Program-made: the position numbers and the translations under genes
Shown here: positions 11,218-23,150 of the stretch, in pieces
Layout: the number at the start of each line of letters is the position of its first letter
How positions within the stretch are numbered: the first letter of the stretch is position 1
The notes under the pieces: generated by a model
Databases searched by the model: none
What the model saw: only the letters and a program-made list of their open reading frames with translations
What the model was told of the DNA's origin: nothing
Source of the DNA: Ursus arctos
Lineage: Eukaryota; Chordata; Mammalia; Carnivora; Ursidae
Assembly (NCBI RefSeq): GCF_023065955.2
Contig: NW_026622997.1
Coordinates: 13,688,001-13,752,000 of the forward strand
Length of the DNA stretch: 64,000 bases
Direction: 5' to 3'

Positions 11218-11898
11218 GTAAGCTTGCTCCTGTTGTCATATATTTGGGTTCTAAGACTATGATCCTAAGCATAATGGCAGTGGCTGCTTGACCAAACTGT
11301 GATCCCTGCAATTAGGAAGCCATGGAAGAATGAAGAAGGTGAAGAGAGATTTCTGAATTCAGGACTCTGACCTTTCAGTGTCCCTTACATTTTCTTTCTT
11401 TTTAAATAGGAGATGACATGTCCTTATAGTGTTTTATGGAAGGCACATGTTAGAAAATGAGTTCTAAACTTGTCTCTACATTGACAAGTATATTCTAATA
11501 ATAATCTTGTTTTCCTATAAACTTGTATGATATTTAAATATGTTCATTTTTGGTTGAGAACATTTTTGTCGAAACATGTTTTGAATATATATTCAGTTTC
11601 AACAATTCCTGATTTAACAAGCACTTGGTTTAATATAAATGTGATGTGAATACATTTGGGAATAATTCTACACATGACTACCAAAAAGAAAATTTCTTTA
11701 GTATTTAGTGTTTAATAATATCAAGTATTAATTTAATATATTCAAAGAAATTTTTAAATGAGTACTTACACTCATGTATCTTTTTTTTTCTTTTTTGGCA
11801 AAATAACTCTTTTGGGTTTGATGCAGTCACTTAAAATTTTACATGATGCTTCAGTTCCAAGATTTATATTCTAATTTGTTGATATAAAAGATTTTGAT
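11218..11898. other. unique AT-rich sequence
   Basis: Nothing recognised. Confidence 0.45.
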
Positions 11899-12110
11899 GG
11901 AGTGCCTGGGTGATTCAGTCAGTTTAGCAACCGACTCTTAATTTTGGCTCAGGTCATGACCTCAGGATCCTGACAGCAAAGCCCCCTGTGGGACTCTGTG
12001 CTGGGCACAGAGCCTGCTTGAGAGTCTCTCTCTACCCCTCCCCTCCAACCCCCCACCCCACTCATGTGCACTCTCTCTCCCTCTAAAAAAAAATAAACAA
12101 GCAAACAAAA
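11899..12110 (+). mobile_element. older Can-SINE
   Basis: Diverged head (ggagtgcctgggtgattcag), tggctcaggtcatgacctca and ttgagagtctctctctaccc, with an A-rich tail interrupted by C. The target duplication is not clean (agattttg against agatttg). Confidence 0.88.
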
Positions 12111-14382
12111 CCCAGATTTGTTATACATAATATTCTAGGGACCCTGGAGGAATGAAGTTTAGTTTAAGATTGCATTTAAATCTTTCAACCTTGAAGTTGA
12201 CATGGTAATTGTACATACTCAAAGCAAGGTTGTACTTGCTTACATTTTGATACTGATTTCTCGAGTAAAGTTTTAATCTAACATTTATTTGAATTATCTA
12301 TCAAATAGAAATGAAAAGATTTTTTAAAAAGGAAATACTAATGGCTGAACATGGCCAAAAGTGGCAATACCACTGCCTTTAACAACTTTGATACCAATAT
12401 CCAACAAATAAAACATTAAAAACATTGCTCTCTCTCTCAGAACTTCTTAATTTTGTGAAATTAGCAACTTCTGAAAACACTTTGAAAATACTTGGAATAA
12501 CTGTTAAATGAATGCTAAGCATGCTTGTGTTTATTCGAATGGACCCAATAATGTAAGGGGCATCTTACATAATACGATGAACCATCTTATTTCTTATTGA
12601 AAACTATATTTATTGTGAGAGGGTGGAGGACCAATGCGGGAGCTGGGGTAAGGGATGTGTTTGGTGGATGAAGTTAGAAACTTACTTACTTTAGAAATTT
12701 ACCACATTAAAAGTCTTAAACTAAGCCTCTTCTGTTGGAGTTTGATTTTCCAAATACGCAGTGCAGATTTGCACTTATGCCCCACACGTGAGCCTTTAAC
12801 ATCCTTTCCCCTGCGGGGGCACCCACTGGTCTGAGAATGTGTGAATGCATGTTGGTTTATATGGGATGTGCAATAAGTTGAAAGTTCAAGAATTTTTTTA
12901 AGTATATCATTAAGAACTAATTAGCTTCTCTTGAATTCTACTTTTATGATCTTATTATGACACACTTGACTGAAACTGAACCTGTCTGTATGGGTTAGCT
13001 TTATTATCTCCACTTACTGCTGAGGAAAGAAAGGCATGGAAAGGTTAAAGGAGCCCAAGGTGTTAAGGGAAATTAGTGGAGCCAACAAAGGCTGAATGCA
13101 ACATTGTAGCTTTTGTAATTTCTGCTTAATAGTCTAGGCCAGAAGTATTTTAAGACACATAAACTGAGAAATGAACAACTAATGAGTTAATAAGGACAAC
13201 GGATGAATGTGGTACATTTTTCTCAGTGTGTTATCTGGTATATTCTAGTCCTATCCAAGTGCAAGAGAAATGTCCAAAGCCCCAGCCCAGAGACTATTTT
13301 CATTTGGATTTATAACTATGTTATGAAGACATCTCACTATCAAAAAAAAAAAGGGGGGGGGTTCCCTTTCAGAGTTTTCATCAAAAAAAGGGTTCCCTTC
13401 GTCAGTATCTTTTCCTTCTTTAATAAAACAGAATCTAAATAGTTCTAGACTTTAAGTGTGATTCCAGTTCAAAAGCATCTTTAGGATTTCCCAGCAATGG
13501 TTTCAAACATGGAGATAGATATAATGAGGCATCAGTATATCTCCTATAAAGCCTTCCTCTACATATCCACTTTACCCAACCCACAGGGTTTACAAAGTCT
13601 TTTGGTTTTGTCTATTCCATTACAAGTTTCTCTGGTGTTTAAAGCCATGTTCTCCTAACTGATTATGTGAACTTTAAGATAAATTTGCTATTTGTTGGTC
13701 TACACAGTCCCGATTCTGTATGTTCAATTATCTTACTCCCTTTTATTCTTCCCTTATGTAGGACCAAGAGCCAATGGCGCCTGGTTTTCACCTAAAACAA
13801 ACAAAACATGTCATAGATGTAAATGCTGATATTAACCCATCCATTCATTTCTTTCTTTCCTGCTAAAAGTATCCAATTTTTTGTACACTTTATCAAAGGG
13901 GTTATTTCCTAGTTCTTTCCTCATTCTTATACTCTGTTGGATTTTCTCCAAGTTTTATATATCCCACAGAAGTAAAATGTTGTGTACATTGGTTAATGCA
14001 TGGGCCTAGTCTTGTGTAATGTACCAAGGGTGGTGTTTAAATAAGATTGCATTGTAGGGTGTAACTGGACTAGTACGATGTTATTAAAATCTAGTTTTAT
14101 CATCTATGCTGTTATACTATTGTGCAGTTAATATTCCACTGATAGAGAAAGAGAATAAAAACAGAAAAACAGTAGCTTATTCAAAACTAAAAACAAAGTT
14201 AATCTGTGAAAATATTCTTAAAGAATGGAAAATATATGTGAGGGAGTCAAATGCCTAATGCTTAGATACCGAGAATACAGACAATAAGTCGAAAATTGTC
14301 ATTCAAGTTCAGTAGAAATTGATTCTATAAAAATACTATTAATTTATTTCTTTCTCCATAGGCTAGGCAAAATATACATATT
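12111..14382. other. unique sequence with one MIR-like remnant
   Basis: No gene supported. 12995-13110 (ttattatctccacttactgc, then gaggaaagaaaggcatggaa) is MIR-like. At 13341-13398 an A-run/G-run/ttccctt motif occurs twice about 41 bases apart, probably by replication slippage. Confidence 0.45.
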
Positions 14383-14575
14383 GGCTGGGTGCCTGAGTGG
14401 CTCAGTTGGTTAAGCAACTGCCTTCAGCTCAGGTCATGATCCTGGAGTCCCAGGATCAAGTCCTGCATCAGGATCCCTGCTCAGTGGGAAGTCTGCTTCT
14501 CCCTCTGACCCTCCCCCCTCTCATGCTCTATCTCTCTCTCATTCTTTCTCAAATAAATAAATAAATAAAAATATA
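14383..14575 (+). mobile_element. Can-SINE, older type
   Basis: ggctgggtgcctgagtggct, ttcagctcaggtcatgatcc and ctgcttctccctctgaccct, with an (AATA)n tail running into a TA repeat. The likely target duplication is aaaatatacatat/aaaatattatatat. Confidence 0.93.
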
Positions 14576-14710
14576 AAATATTATATATATATATATGATT
14601 TATCATTTTGGGTTGTGTTATAACGGAAATAGCTAATTGTCACCAAATACCCAATTTCACATTCTTCCATTGGCAATAAGGCCCTGTATTTTGTTGGGCA
14701 CTCAGGCGCT

Positions 14711-15063
14711 CAGAATAAAGACTATGTTTTTTTGGGAGCAGCAACAGCAGCAAGAGATAGTCATATGATCATGTTCTAGTCTATGGAATGCAATTACCAT
14801 ATACATGTCCTCCCTATCTCACCTTTAGATGACATAATGCAGTGATGGAGAATGGGGCAGCCATCTTTGACAAGGAGATGAAACCAAGTATTGAGGATGA
14901 CAGAGAAAAAAATAGAAAGAGCCTGGGTCCACAATACCATGACACAATGTCAGCCTTAGATTACTTACTTTTATACTATTACATGACAAAGCGATAAGTT
15001 TTTATTTTGTTTACACCACTGTGGGATTTTCATTAGAGCAGTTGAATATCACTCCTAACTAAT
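14711..15063 (+). repeat. ancient LTR-like or MER-type remnant, family not named
   Basis: The tail gataagtttttattttgttt, then accactgtgggattttcatt, then actcctaactaatat resembles the 3' end of an old mammalian repeat (canonical tail: 'aaataaattttctattgtttaagccactgagatt...cctaactgatac'). gcctgggtccacaatacc at 14921-14938 also fits. I cannot assign a family by eye. Confidence 0.4.
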
Positions 15064-15994
15064 ATACTATGTAACAAAACTGTCTTTATCTTCACATTTT
15101 AAAACCATTATTGTTTCATGTTATTTTTGCTTTGAAAAGGCTTTAGAACAGAGCTAGAATTGGTCAAGGGAGCATTAATATTTATTTATTGCTTTTTGGA
15201 ATTTTGTAATACACTGTTAAAGGTTTTATACTTCACTTTAAATCTAGAACAATTTGAACAAAAGCCTGCAAGATAACTAGGTTTATTTTGTACCTCAGCG
15301 TTTCCATGCGAATTTGGCAGACAGTGTTCAAGATGAAACACACTATGTTAAGATGTTGAAAACAGATTTATTTAAAACTTTCATAATACAGGTGAAAATG
15401 GAAAACAATTTCCAACTGCTTAAAAAATAACAATTTGAAGTCTGGAAGCAGCCTTTTTGTGAATAAGAAATAAAAGTCATAACTGCTTTTCTGCAGAGGC
15501 AAAGGAGGGTGTTAAATTTGCTACTCAAATGCACATTTTGTTGACTTTATAATAATAAATGTGCTAAATTCTATTGTTCCTTCATAAGATAAAAAACTAG
15601 TAAATATTATTTATTCCAAGAAAATCGAAGGCTCTGAAAACACCTGTGATTATAGGTGTTTGTTTTATTGCAATTTTTCTTTGGATATATGAAAAAATAT
15701 TTATTAGATTGTGGTAATGGAGTTCTCCTGCATGTTAACTTTGGCTGAAGAATGTACCGTTCTTCTTGGGGAAGACATGCAGAAGTAGCCACTAATCACA
15801 CAGTGTTTCTTTGAGCTTATTGGTTGAAGATTTCATTAAAATTAGAAAAATTTTACTTAAAAATTTATTTAAAATATATCACAATAAAATGCATGAATAT
15901 GATTTCCTTATTATTTCAAGTTTCCTTAGTCATTCATTTTATTAATTTTTATAACTTGGGGAGCAGCACTAGATGTAGAAAAAAACTTTCAAAC
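15064..15994. other. unique AT-rich sequence
   Basis: Nothing recognised. The minus-strand open frames at 15343-15534 and 15607-15792 lack any motif. Confidence 0.45.
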
Positions 15995-16006
15995 TCATGG
16001 ACTGCC

Positions 16007-16223
16007 CTGGGATACCAGGAGGGCACAGTCGGTTAGGCCTCAGACTCTTGGTTTCAGCTCAGGTCTTGATGTCAGGCCCTGATCTCAGAGTCATGAGATT
16101 GAACCCCGTGTTAGGCTCCATACTCAACAGAGAATCTGCTTGGGTTTCTCTCTCCCTCTGCCCCTCACCCCCCTTCTCTCAAATTAATTAATTAATTAAT
16201 TTTAAAAAGAAAAAAAAAAACCG
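16007..16223 (+). mobile_element. Can-SINE, old
   Basis: Diverged head (gggcacagtcggttaggcct), tttcagctcaggtcttgatg and tctctctccctctgcccctc, with an (ATTA)n tail at 16182-16203 and a poly-A. The exact target-site duplication tcatggactgcc lies at 15995-16006 and 16224-16235. Confidence 0.93.
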
Positions 16224-16235
16224 TCATGGACTGCC

Positions 16236-16830
16236 TGGAAAATATCCAACTCTCACTCCTAAAGCAATTTGGTTATTTTTTTAAGGCCAATGCAATTATA
16301 TCGTATGAAATTATTATGCAGTGCTACTGACTTATTTTTTGAAGTATATTGTTAGTTTTGAATCTAATACACATAATTACATTGAAATGTGGTTAGTTAG
16401 AATACTCAGATTTTCATTTCCTAGACTTAGAAAACATCACAAAATTTTTAAAGTTTGAGTGTTAATTAAAATAATAATGAATATATATATATGAAGAATT
16501 AATTTAATAATATTTTTGAATTCTTTTAATTCCCTCCATTAAATGTACTTTAAGGTATTCTCTGTTAATTAATGTGGAATAAGAGCTAATTCTTTTTCCA
16601 TAGTTTTTATGCCAAAAGATAATCAACAGCACATAGGCATTAATAGAGGCCATTTTGGGGTCAAATAAATAATAAACAGGCTACCAAGCAGAATGAGGTC
16701 ATGAAGAATGGATTCTAGCCAGTAAGTCTGCTGGCATAGACAGTTGAATGCATTCTCACTGTAGTCGACAGGGCTCAGCAGTGATTATTCCTCACCTGCC
16801 ATTATACTTATGTCTGAATCTTTCTTCCTT

Positions 16831-16879
<49 letters not shown>

Positions 16880-17125
16880 CTTAATGAGTTCTACCTGTAT
16901 GCCGATCTCTATGTTGAGAACCAGGCATATAAAATAAATAAGGAGGCCTACTTTTAAAGATTTAAATTTTAATATAGGGAGAGGTTGATAGATTACCAAA
17001 AAAAAAAAAAAAAGTATGTGCCATTTTCTTATTCTATCATCTTGCTTACTTGTCTACTAGGATACTGGCATCACTAGAAAACTCTTGTAGCAATATTTGG
17101 CCCTAAGTCATTCTCCATGATGGTT
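16236..17125. other. unique sequence with a CT/CA microsatellite
   Basis: No gene seen. The (CT)n run at 16831-16844 is followed by (AC)n at 16846-16877. Confidence 0.5.
16831..16877. repeat. (CT)n(AC)n microsatellite
   Basis: Compound dinucleotide repeat, CT units then AC units. Confidence 0.95.
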
Positions 17126-17127
17126 AA

Positions 17128-17375
17128 CAATTATGTACACATTAACTGAGTGCTTATTATAAGACAGGCACTGTTTTAGGCTCTTGACAGGCACTAATTC
17201 ATTAAATCATTACAACAACACGATTATTCCTCTCCATTGTTCAGATGTGGTAATCGAGGCACACAGAGGTGAGGTAAGTTGTCCAGTGTCAAGCAGATAA
17301 TAAGTGGAGAGGTCAGGATTTGAATTCAGACAGGTTGGTCCACAACTTCTTCCACTATAATTATCCTCTCCTTCC
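17128..17375 (+). repeat. MIR element
   Basis: All landmarks appear in order: actgagtgcttattataaga, caggcactgttttaggctct, cattaaatcattacaacaac, gtggtaatcgaggcacacag, cagataataagtggagaggt, tcaggatttgaattcagaca. This is the best-preserved MIR in the window. Confidence 0.88.
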
Positions 17376-18130
17376 CTACCATGACCTTTGACTTAGACCA
17401 TGAACAGAACTAATGCTGCTTATTTTCTTATGATGTCCAACCTGAGCGCAGATGTACACAGCTCTAAATCAAATGTAATGGCAAAAATCAAAGCTTTGGG
17501 TGTTGGTGAAGTAGCTAAGCAGTATTTGCATGTTTTCCAATATATTATTTTTTGCTACAAATGAGGACCAAAGCTTAAAAACCCTAAATAGCTCATCAAA
17601 AGTTTTGCACATACATGTCACATTCTTACACAGTGTAATTTGAGAATTTTCCTCTTCTTCATCACTGATGACTAGTGTGCTTCTAGCTCAGCAAGAGCAC
17701 ACTAAGCCAAGTTGAAAGGAACGTTGAACCTGTGAGATTCATTCCCAACTACCACTTGTAGAGACCTGCTTTTCTCTTACTGATGGATGTATTGTGTACA
17801 CATGCTTTGCAACCTTGGCCTGCTGGCTACCTGGGATCTGACTTGGTCACTGGATTCATAGCCATTGATTCATTTCAGTATTCTCAGTTCTTTCCTCCTT
17901 CCTTGCTTATTATCTTTTCTAATTGCTAATGAGCTTCTGGTAAATGAGAAATTGATCAATGGGATCTTTGAAGGTACATGCAATGATGTTGCAACTTCAT
18001 TTCCATTCTTTTTAAAATGGTGGATTAGAGAGTCTGAGAATTCCAACTATGTAAGATGTACAAATATGGGATATTATACAAGGCAGTCATCTATCAATGT
18101 ATATTTGAGCTTTCAAGATGGAAAGGAGTG
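17376..18130. other. unique sequence
   Basis: No repeat or gene recognised. An open frame at 17865-18152 runs into the following L1 tail and carries no motif. Confidence 0.4.
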
Positions 18131-18134
18131 CAAC

Positions 18135-18360
18135 GTCAAGATTGAACCCTGATATAAACTATGGACTCTGGGTGATAATGAAGTGTTAATGTCAGTTCAT
18201 CAGTTGTAAAAAAATATAACACTATGGTGGAACATATTGATAATGGCAGAGGGTGTGCATGTGTGGGGGCAAGGGGCATATGGAAAATAGCTGGACCTTC
18301 TCTTCAGTTTTTCTGTATACCTAAAACTGCTCTGAAAAAATAAAGTCTATTAAAAAAGAT
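18135..18360 (+). mobile_element. ancient L1 3' end, sense
   Basis: gggtgataatgaagtgttaa, gtcagttcatcagttgtaaa, gtgtgcatgtgtgggggcaa, cctaaaactgctctgaaaaa and ataaagtctattaaaaaa are the ordered landmarks of an old L1M-type 3' UTR with its poly-A signal and tail. Confidence 0.85.
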
Positions 18361-19060
18361 ACAAAGGAAATCCTAGGGGATCATATATAACAAAGGAACT
18401 AAAAACCACAATGGAGAGTTTATGCTGATTATATCGCTCTACTGAGGAAATTTGCCAGTAGAAGTAATGAAGATGCTTGAATTTTAGTGGTTACATAGGG
18501 ATAGGAAGAAAGACCTTGAGACTGCTAAAATGGAAAGCTAGAATGAAGACACACCCAACACGCATAATCCCAACATTCTCTAAATACTATTCTTCCTGAA
18601 AAAAAGATATTGCAAAGTAAAGTCTCAGCCTGGGCTCTGGGCAAGAGAAAAGAGTCTCCTAAGAATTTTGATCCATGGGCATACCTTCAGATGGGTCTGA
18701 ATTTCAAATATATACTACCTTAATGGCTAAAGAAACCCCAAACAAAAAAAGTAACTCAACTTAAAAGTGGCACTTATTTTTAGGTCTACTTTAAGCACAT
18801 TAAAGTAATTGTGGGGTAGTTGACAACAGCAAATGCCAATTCTTTCAGAATAAATGTACTGATCCATGTTTCAAGGATTCTCACTGATGAAACTCTATCA
18901 AGAATGAACTCGTAATCCAAAATTATAAAACACAAAGGGAGAAGAATCACCATGAGCAAAAGTTAGTAGCATTGAACACCAAAGAATTTACGATGACACA
19001 ATTGAGTTCTAGGTCCAGAGAATACATATGAATCTTAGGAAACTCAACAAAAACAGTAAT

Positions 19061-19132
19061 GAGAAAGAAAGAGGAAAGGAAGGAAAGAAAAGAAAGGGAA
19101 GGAAGGAAGGAAGGAAGGAAGGAAGGAAGGAA

Positions 19133-19193
<61 letters not shown>

Positions 19194-19222
19194 GGAAGGA
19201 AGGAAAAGAAGAAGAAAGAAAA
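19061..19222 (+). repeat. (GGAA)n(GAAA)n purine tract
   Basis: About 160 bases of almost pure purine on the plus strand: irregular GAAA, then nine GGAA units, then about thirteen GAAA units, then decay. The lysine/arginine/glutamate-rich and serine/phenylalanine/leucine-rich open frames across it are artefacts of the repeat. Confidence 0.96.
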
Positions 19223-19707
19223 TATGTTTTTGAAATTTATCAACACATTCCCCCATTACTCAAGGGCAAAAGAAAAAATCAAAATGGAAACATGAAAACA
19301 CCTAGAACTGAATAATACCAAAAGATTATCTCTGAAAATATGAGGGTTATTTTTAGAGTTATACATTGGAAATGTTATACAAAATTATATATTATATAAA
19401 AAATTATTACATTATATATTATTTTAGAAAAGCAGGGCTAAAAACTAATTAGCACATTATCCTAAGTAATGAGCTGGGAAATAAACAAAATGAAACAAAA
19501 CAAAAAAACACCAATGCAAAGAAAATAGAAGAAATATCACGAAGATTAGAGCAGAGGTAAATTGGAAAGAATCATCAAAGCCAAAAGTTAGTTCTTTTAA
19601 AGATTAAGGAAATGGATGAACTCATGAAAAAAAAAGATGCCACAAGCATCTATTATTAAGAACTAAATGGTGAAACTACAGAGCAAGTAGACATTATAAA
19701 AATACAG

Positions 19708-19890
19708 GAGCACCAGGGTGGCACAGTTGGTTAAGCTTCCGAATCTTGGTTTTGGCTCAGGTTGTGATCTCAGGGTCCTGAGATTGAGCCCATGTTGAAC
19801 TCCATGCTCAGCGTGGAGTCTGCTTAACACTCTCTCTGCCCCTCCCACTCATGCTCTCTCTCTTGAATAATATAAATAAATCTTTAAAAT
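19708..19890 (+). mobile_element. Can-SINE, older type
   Basis: Head gagcaccagggtggcacagt, ggctcaggttgtgatctcag, and tail tataaataaatctttaaaat. The short flanking repeat aaaatac lies at 19699-19705 and 19887-19893. Confidence 0.92.
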
Positions 19891-19945
19891 ACAAAGATAA
19901 TACAAGGATGAACTTGATAAGGATAATTTGAAATTCTACTTCAAA

Positions 19946-20191
19946 GGGGGGTAATCAGAAGGGGGAATGAAGCATGAGAGACTATGGACTCTGAGAAACA
20001 AACTGAGGGCTTCAGAGGGGAGGAGGTGGGGGGAATGGGATAGGCTGGTGATGGGTATTAAGGAGGGCACGTATTGATCATGGTACACTGGGTGTTATAC
20101 GCAACTAATGAATCATCTAACTTTACATCAGAAACCAGGGATGTACTGTATGGTGACTAACATAATATAATAAAAAAACATTAAAAAAAAA
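19946..20191 (+). mobile_element. 5'-truncated carnivore L1 (3' UTR only)
   Basis: It contains the carnivore L1 3' UTR (aaggggggaatgaag-like, then gagagactatggactctgag, gagggcttcagaggggagg, ggtgatgggtattaaggagg, atgtactgtatggtgactaa) and an AATAAAAAAACATTAAAA tail. The exact 16-base target-site duplication gaaattctacttcaaa lies at 19930-19945 and 20192-20207, so it is a complete short insertion. Confidence 0.95.
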
Positions 20192-20754
20192 GAAATTCTA
20201 CTTCAAATAACAGATCTCTTAAAGACCTAACTTACTAAAAACGTATCAAGAAGAAATGAACACCTGAAAGGGACTTATAAGCAATTATTAAATTATTTGT
20301 AAAATATACACACACATATCAATACAACCTCATGGTTTTAAGTAAGACCCGATGGTTTTAGTGTTAGGTTCTCCCACACTTTGAAGGCAAAGTGAACTAC
20401 TAATACAAACTTAGACAATAAAGAATTAACATTGACTAACTTATTTTAAAAAGATTAATAACTTTAATATCAAAACTACGTAAAGCCAGCATAAGAATCA
20501 CTAGTGGTCAATGTCTTTATTAATGAAAACAGGTTCAAATATTTTAAAATATTAGCAATCTGAATTCATCAACTAATATATAAATACATACATTTATATA
20601 GAGTAGTTTGGTTTTAGCACAGGAACTCAATGACACATGTACATTAGACAACACATTACTGTAATTTATTACATTAATAGAGAAAAGGAGGAAAAACCAC
20701 TGGTCTTCTCAAAAATGCAAAATAATCCCATTGGTGAGATAAAACACTTCATGA

Positions 20755-20948
20755 GGGGTGCCTGAGTGGCGCAGTCGTTAAGTGTCTGCCTTCAGCTCAG
20801 GGTGTGATCCCGGCGTTATGGGATCGAGCCCCGCATCAGGCTCCTCCGCTATGAGCCTGCTTCTTCCTCTCCCACTCCCCCTGCCTGTGTTCCCTCTCTC
20901 ACTGGCTGTCTCTGTCAAATAAATAAAGAAAATCTTTAAAAAAAAAAA
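20755..20948 (+). mobile_element. Can-SINE, young type
   Basis: Full head, middle and tail. The exact 14-base target-site duplication aaaacacttcatga lies at 20741-20754 and 20949-20962. Confidence 0.96.
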
Positions 20949-21399
20949 AAAACACTTCATGAATTAGGAATAGAAGGATAAAAGGGAACATCCCTAACTT
21001 GATAAACTGTGTCTACCGAACCTCATTCTTGATGGTGAAAAGCAAAAAGGATACTCTTTAAAGCAGCTATTCAACATAGTATTGGTGGCTTTATCTGCAC
21101 CGTAAGACAATTATTTAGTATCAGTGCTAAGTAATATGATTGGAAGGAAGTATTACCATTATTTGAAGATGATACAATTGTCTACACAGAAAACAAAAGA
21201 ATCTTCAGGTAAATTATAATAGTATAGCAAGTTTTTAAACATATACATATAAACTTCCACTCATATTTTCTGTTGTCATTCACTGTGAAACTTCTCAAAA
21301 GAACTATTTACATGCAATACTTCTACTTCCTATATCTTATTTATTCACTACGACATTTTAGCATCACTTCTGTTCCATTTCTTTCTGCCAAATTATTTT

Positions 21400-21695
21400 T
21401 TATCCTTATTTTTTATGGAAGTACAATTGACACTCAATGTTACATTAGTTTCAGGTGTACAACAGAATGGTTCAATAAGTCTAGACGTTATGCCACACTC
21501 CCCACAAGGGTAGCTACCATCTGTCACCATACAATGCTAATACATACATGCCTTTTATCCCCATGATTTATTCATTCTCTAACTGGAAGCCCGTACCTTC
21601 CATTCTCCTCTGCCGAATTTTTCCCATCCCCTCAGCCTTCTCCCCTCTGACAACTATCAGTTTGTTCTCTGTATTATTAATATTAATTTTACCTG
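21400..21695 (-). mobile_element. L1 3' end, antisense
   Basis: tggaagtacaattgacactc, acattagtttcaggtgtaca, accatctgtcaccatacaat, tatccccatgatttattcat and caactatcagtttgttctct are ordered antisense landmarks of an L1 3' UTR. Confidence 0.85.
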
Positions 21696-22018
21696 ATTCT
21701 TGGCAGCATTTGACATTATTGACTATTTCTTCTTTGAAACAATGTCCTGTTTTGCCATGTGATGCCACTCTCTTGTGCTTTTCCTCCTAAATGACCAGCC
21801 ACACTTCTTCTCTACTTGACCTCTAAATGTAGAAGCTACTCCTTGCCTTTCTGTGATCTCACACTAAGGGATACCGAGCCCAAGGGTTTAAATCAGGTAT
21901 CTATATAACTCCTAAATTTAGGCCTCATGTCATTAGCAAGGTTTAAATATAAAATAAATAGTCCAATAACAGTTAAAGGGAAAATTTTAAATGATCTAAT
22001 TTAAAAATAGGAAAAATA

Positions 22019-22214
22019 CGGGGCGCCTGGGTGGCTCAGTTGTTAAGCATCTGCCTTCGGCTCAGGGCATGATCACGGGATCCTGGGATCGAGCCCCGCA
22101 TCGGGCTCCCTGCTCCACTGGGAGCCTGCTTCTTCCTCTCCCACTCCCCCTGCCTGTGTTCCCTCTCTCACTGGCTGTCTCTCTCTCTGTTAAATAAATA
22201 AATAAAATCTTAAA
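22019..22214 (+). mobile_element. Can-SINE, young type
   Basis: Intact element (ggcgcctgggtggctcagtt; cctgctccactgggagcctg). The exact 16-base target-site duplication aaaaataggaaaaata lies at 22003-22018 and 22215-22230. Confidence 0.96.
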
Positions 22215-23150
22215 AAAAATAGGAAAAATAAAGGAACATATCCAACAAAATATGTGAAAGAACTTTGTGTTAAAAATTTTTAATTTTATGGAGAGATATT
22301 ACAGAGGACCCAAATAAATGAAACAAATATAACCTGTCATGGGTAAAAACACTCACTAACGTCAGTATGCCAGTTTTACCTAAATTAATGTTAGAACCAA
22401 TTTAATTTCAATCAAAACCCCAATTATTTGTTTTTAGGGGGGAGGGGTCAAAATTGCAAGCTCATCCTATAGAAGAGTAATAAACCTACAGCTATCCAGA
22501 ATAAGAAGGTAAAAGACCATGCCTTCCAGATATCAGGCCTTACTATAAATGCATAAGGATTAAGATGGTAGGGCAAATCTGTATATAGAATGCAATAGAA
22601 AGCCAAGAAACCAAACCACACATATAGGCAAGAGATCACTGATGACAAGCTTTCATTGCAAATCAGTGGGGAATGGACTATTCAGCAAATATGGCTTAGC
22701 TCTACATTCTTGAGAAAGTATTAAGTCATTACATATACAATACAACTATCTACCAGTTGGGGGGTGGACACAGCAGTGGACTATGGTTATATGATAGAAT
22801 AACACACAGTGGTAACAATAATGCACTAGTACCAAATATATGAATATGGTCAAATCTCAAAGTAAACAGACACATAACAGTAGGTCACATGTGGCATGAT
22901 ATAAGAATTTTAATTTGTAAAACAACTCTGTATTAGGAAATTTAAAGAGGCTTATGTATGCAATAAAAATATAAAGTAGGGGAATGATTGGCATTCACAA
23001 AAAAGGAAAATGATATTCTCTGAGGATCAAATGGGAAGGACAACAAAGGAAATTTCATCCCATTATATATTTAATTTTAGCTTTCATACATGGGGTGTTA
23101 GTAACACACATTTTATATTACTCTTTAATCATAATTGTGACTCTGAAATA

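Larger units (their letters stand above)
19265..23150 (+). mobile_element. ancient sense L1 (ORF2 to 3' end), heavily interrupted
   Basis: The order of L1 ORF2 landmarks is preserved across four insertions: agaaatatcacgaagattag with ccaaaagttagttcttttaa (19530-19605); the reverse transcriptase region around 20470-20740; cttgatggtgaaaagcaaaa and gctattcaacatagtattgg (21028-21086); aggcattccagatatcaggc-like at 22515-22540. The 3' tail resembles an old L1 3' end (22790-23100). Nested in it are SINEs (19708-19890, 20755-20948, 22019-22214), a young L1 tail (19946-20191) and an antisense L1 3' end (21400-21695). It is too decayed for any product. Confidence 0.75.

Noticed and set aside
19028..19315. 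Lysine/glutamate-rich and phenylalanine/serine-rich peptides
   Set aside because: They are direct translations of the GAAA/GGAA microsatellite on each strand.
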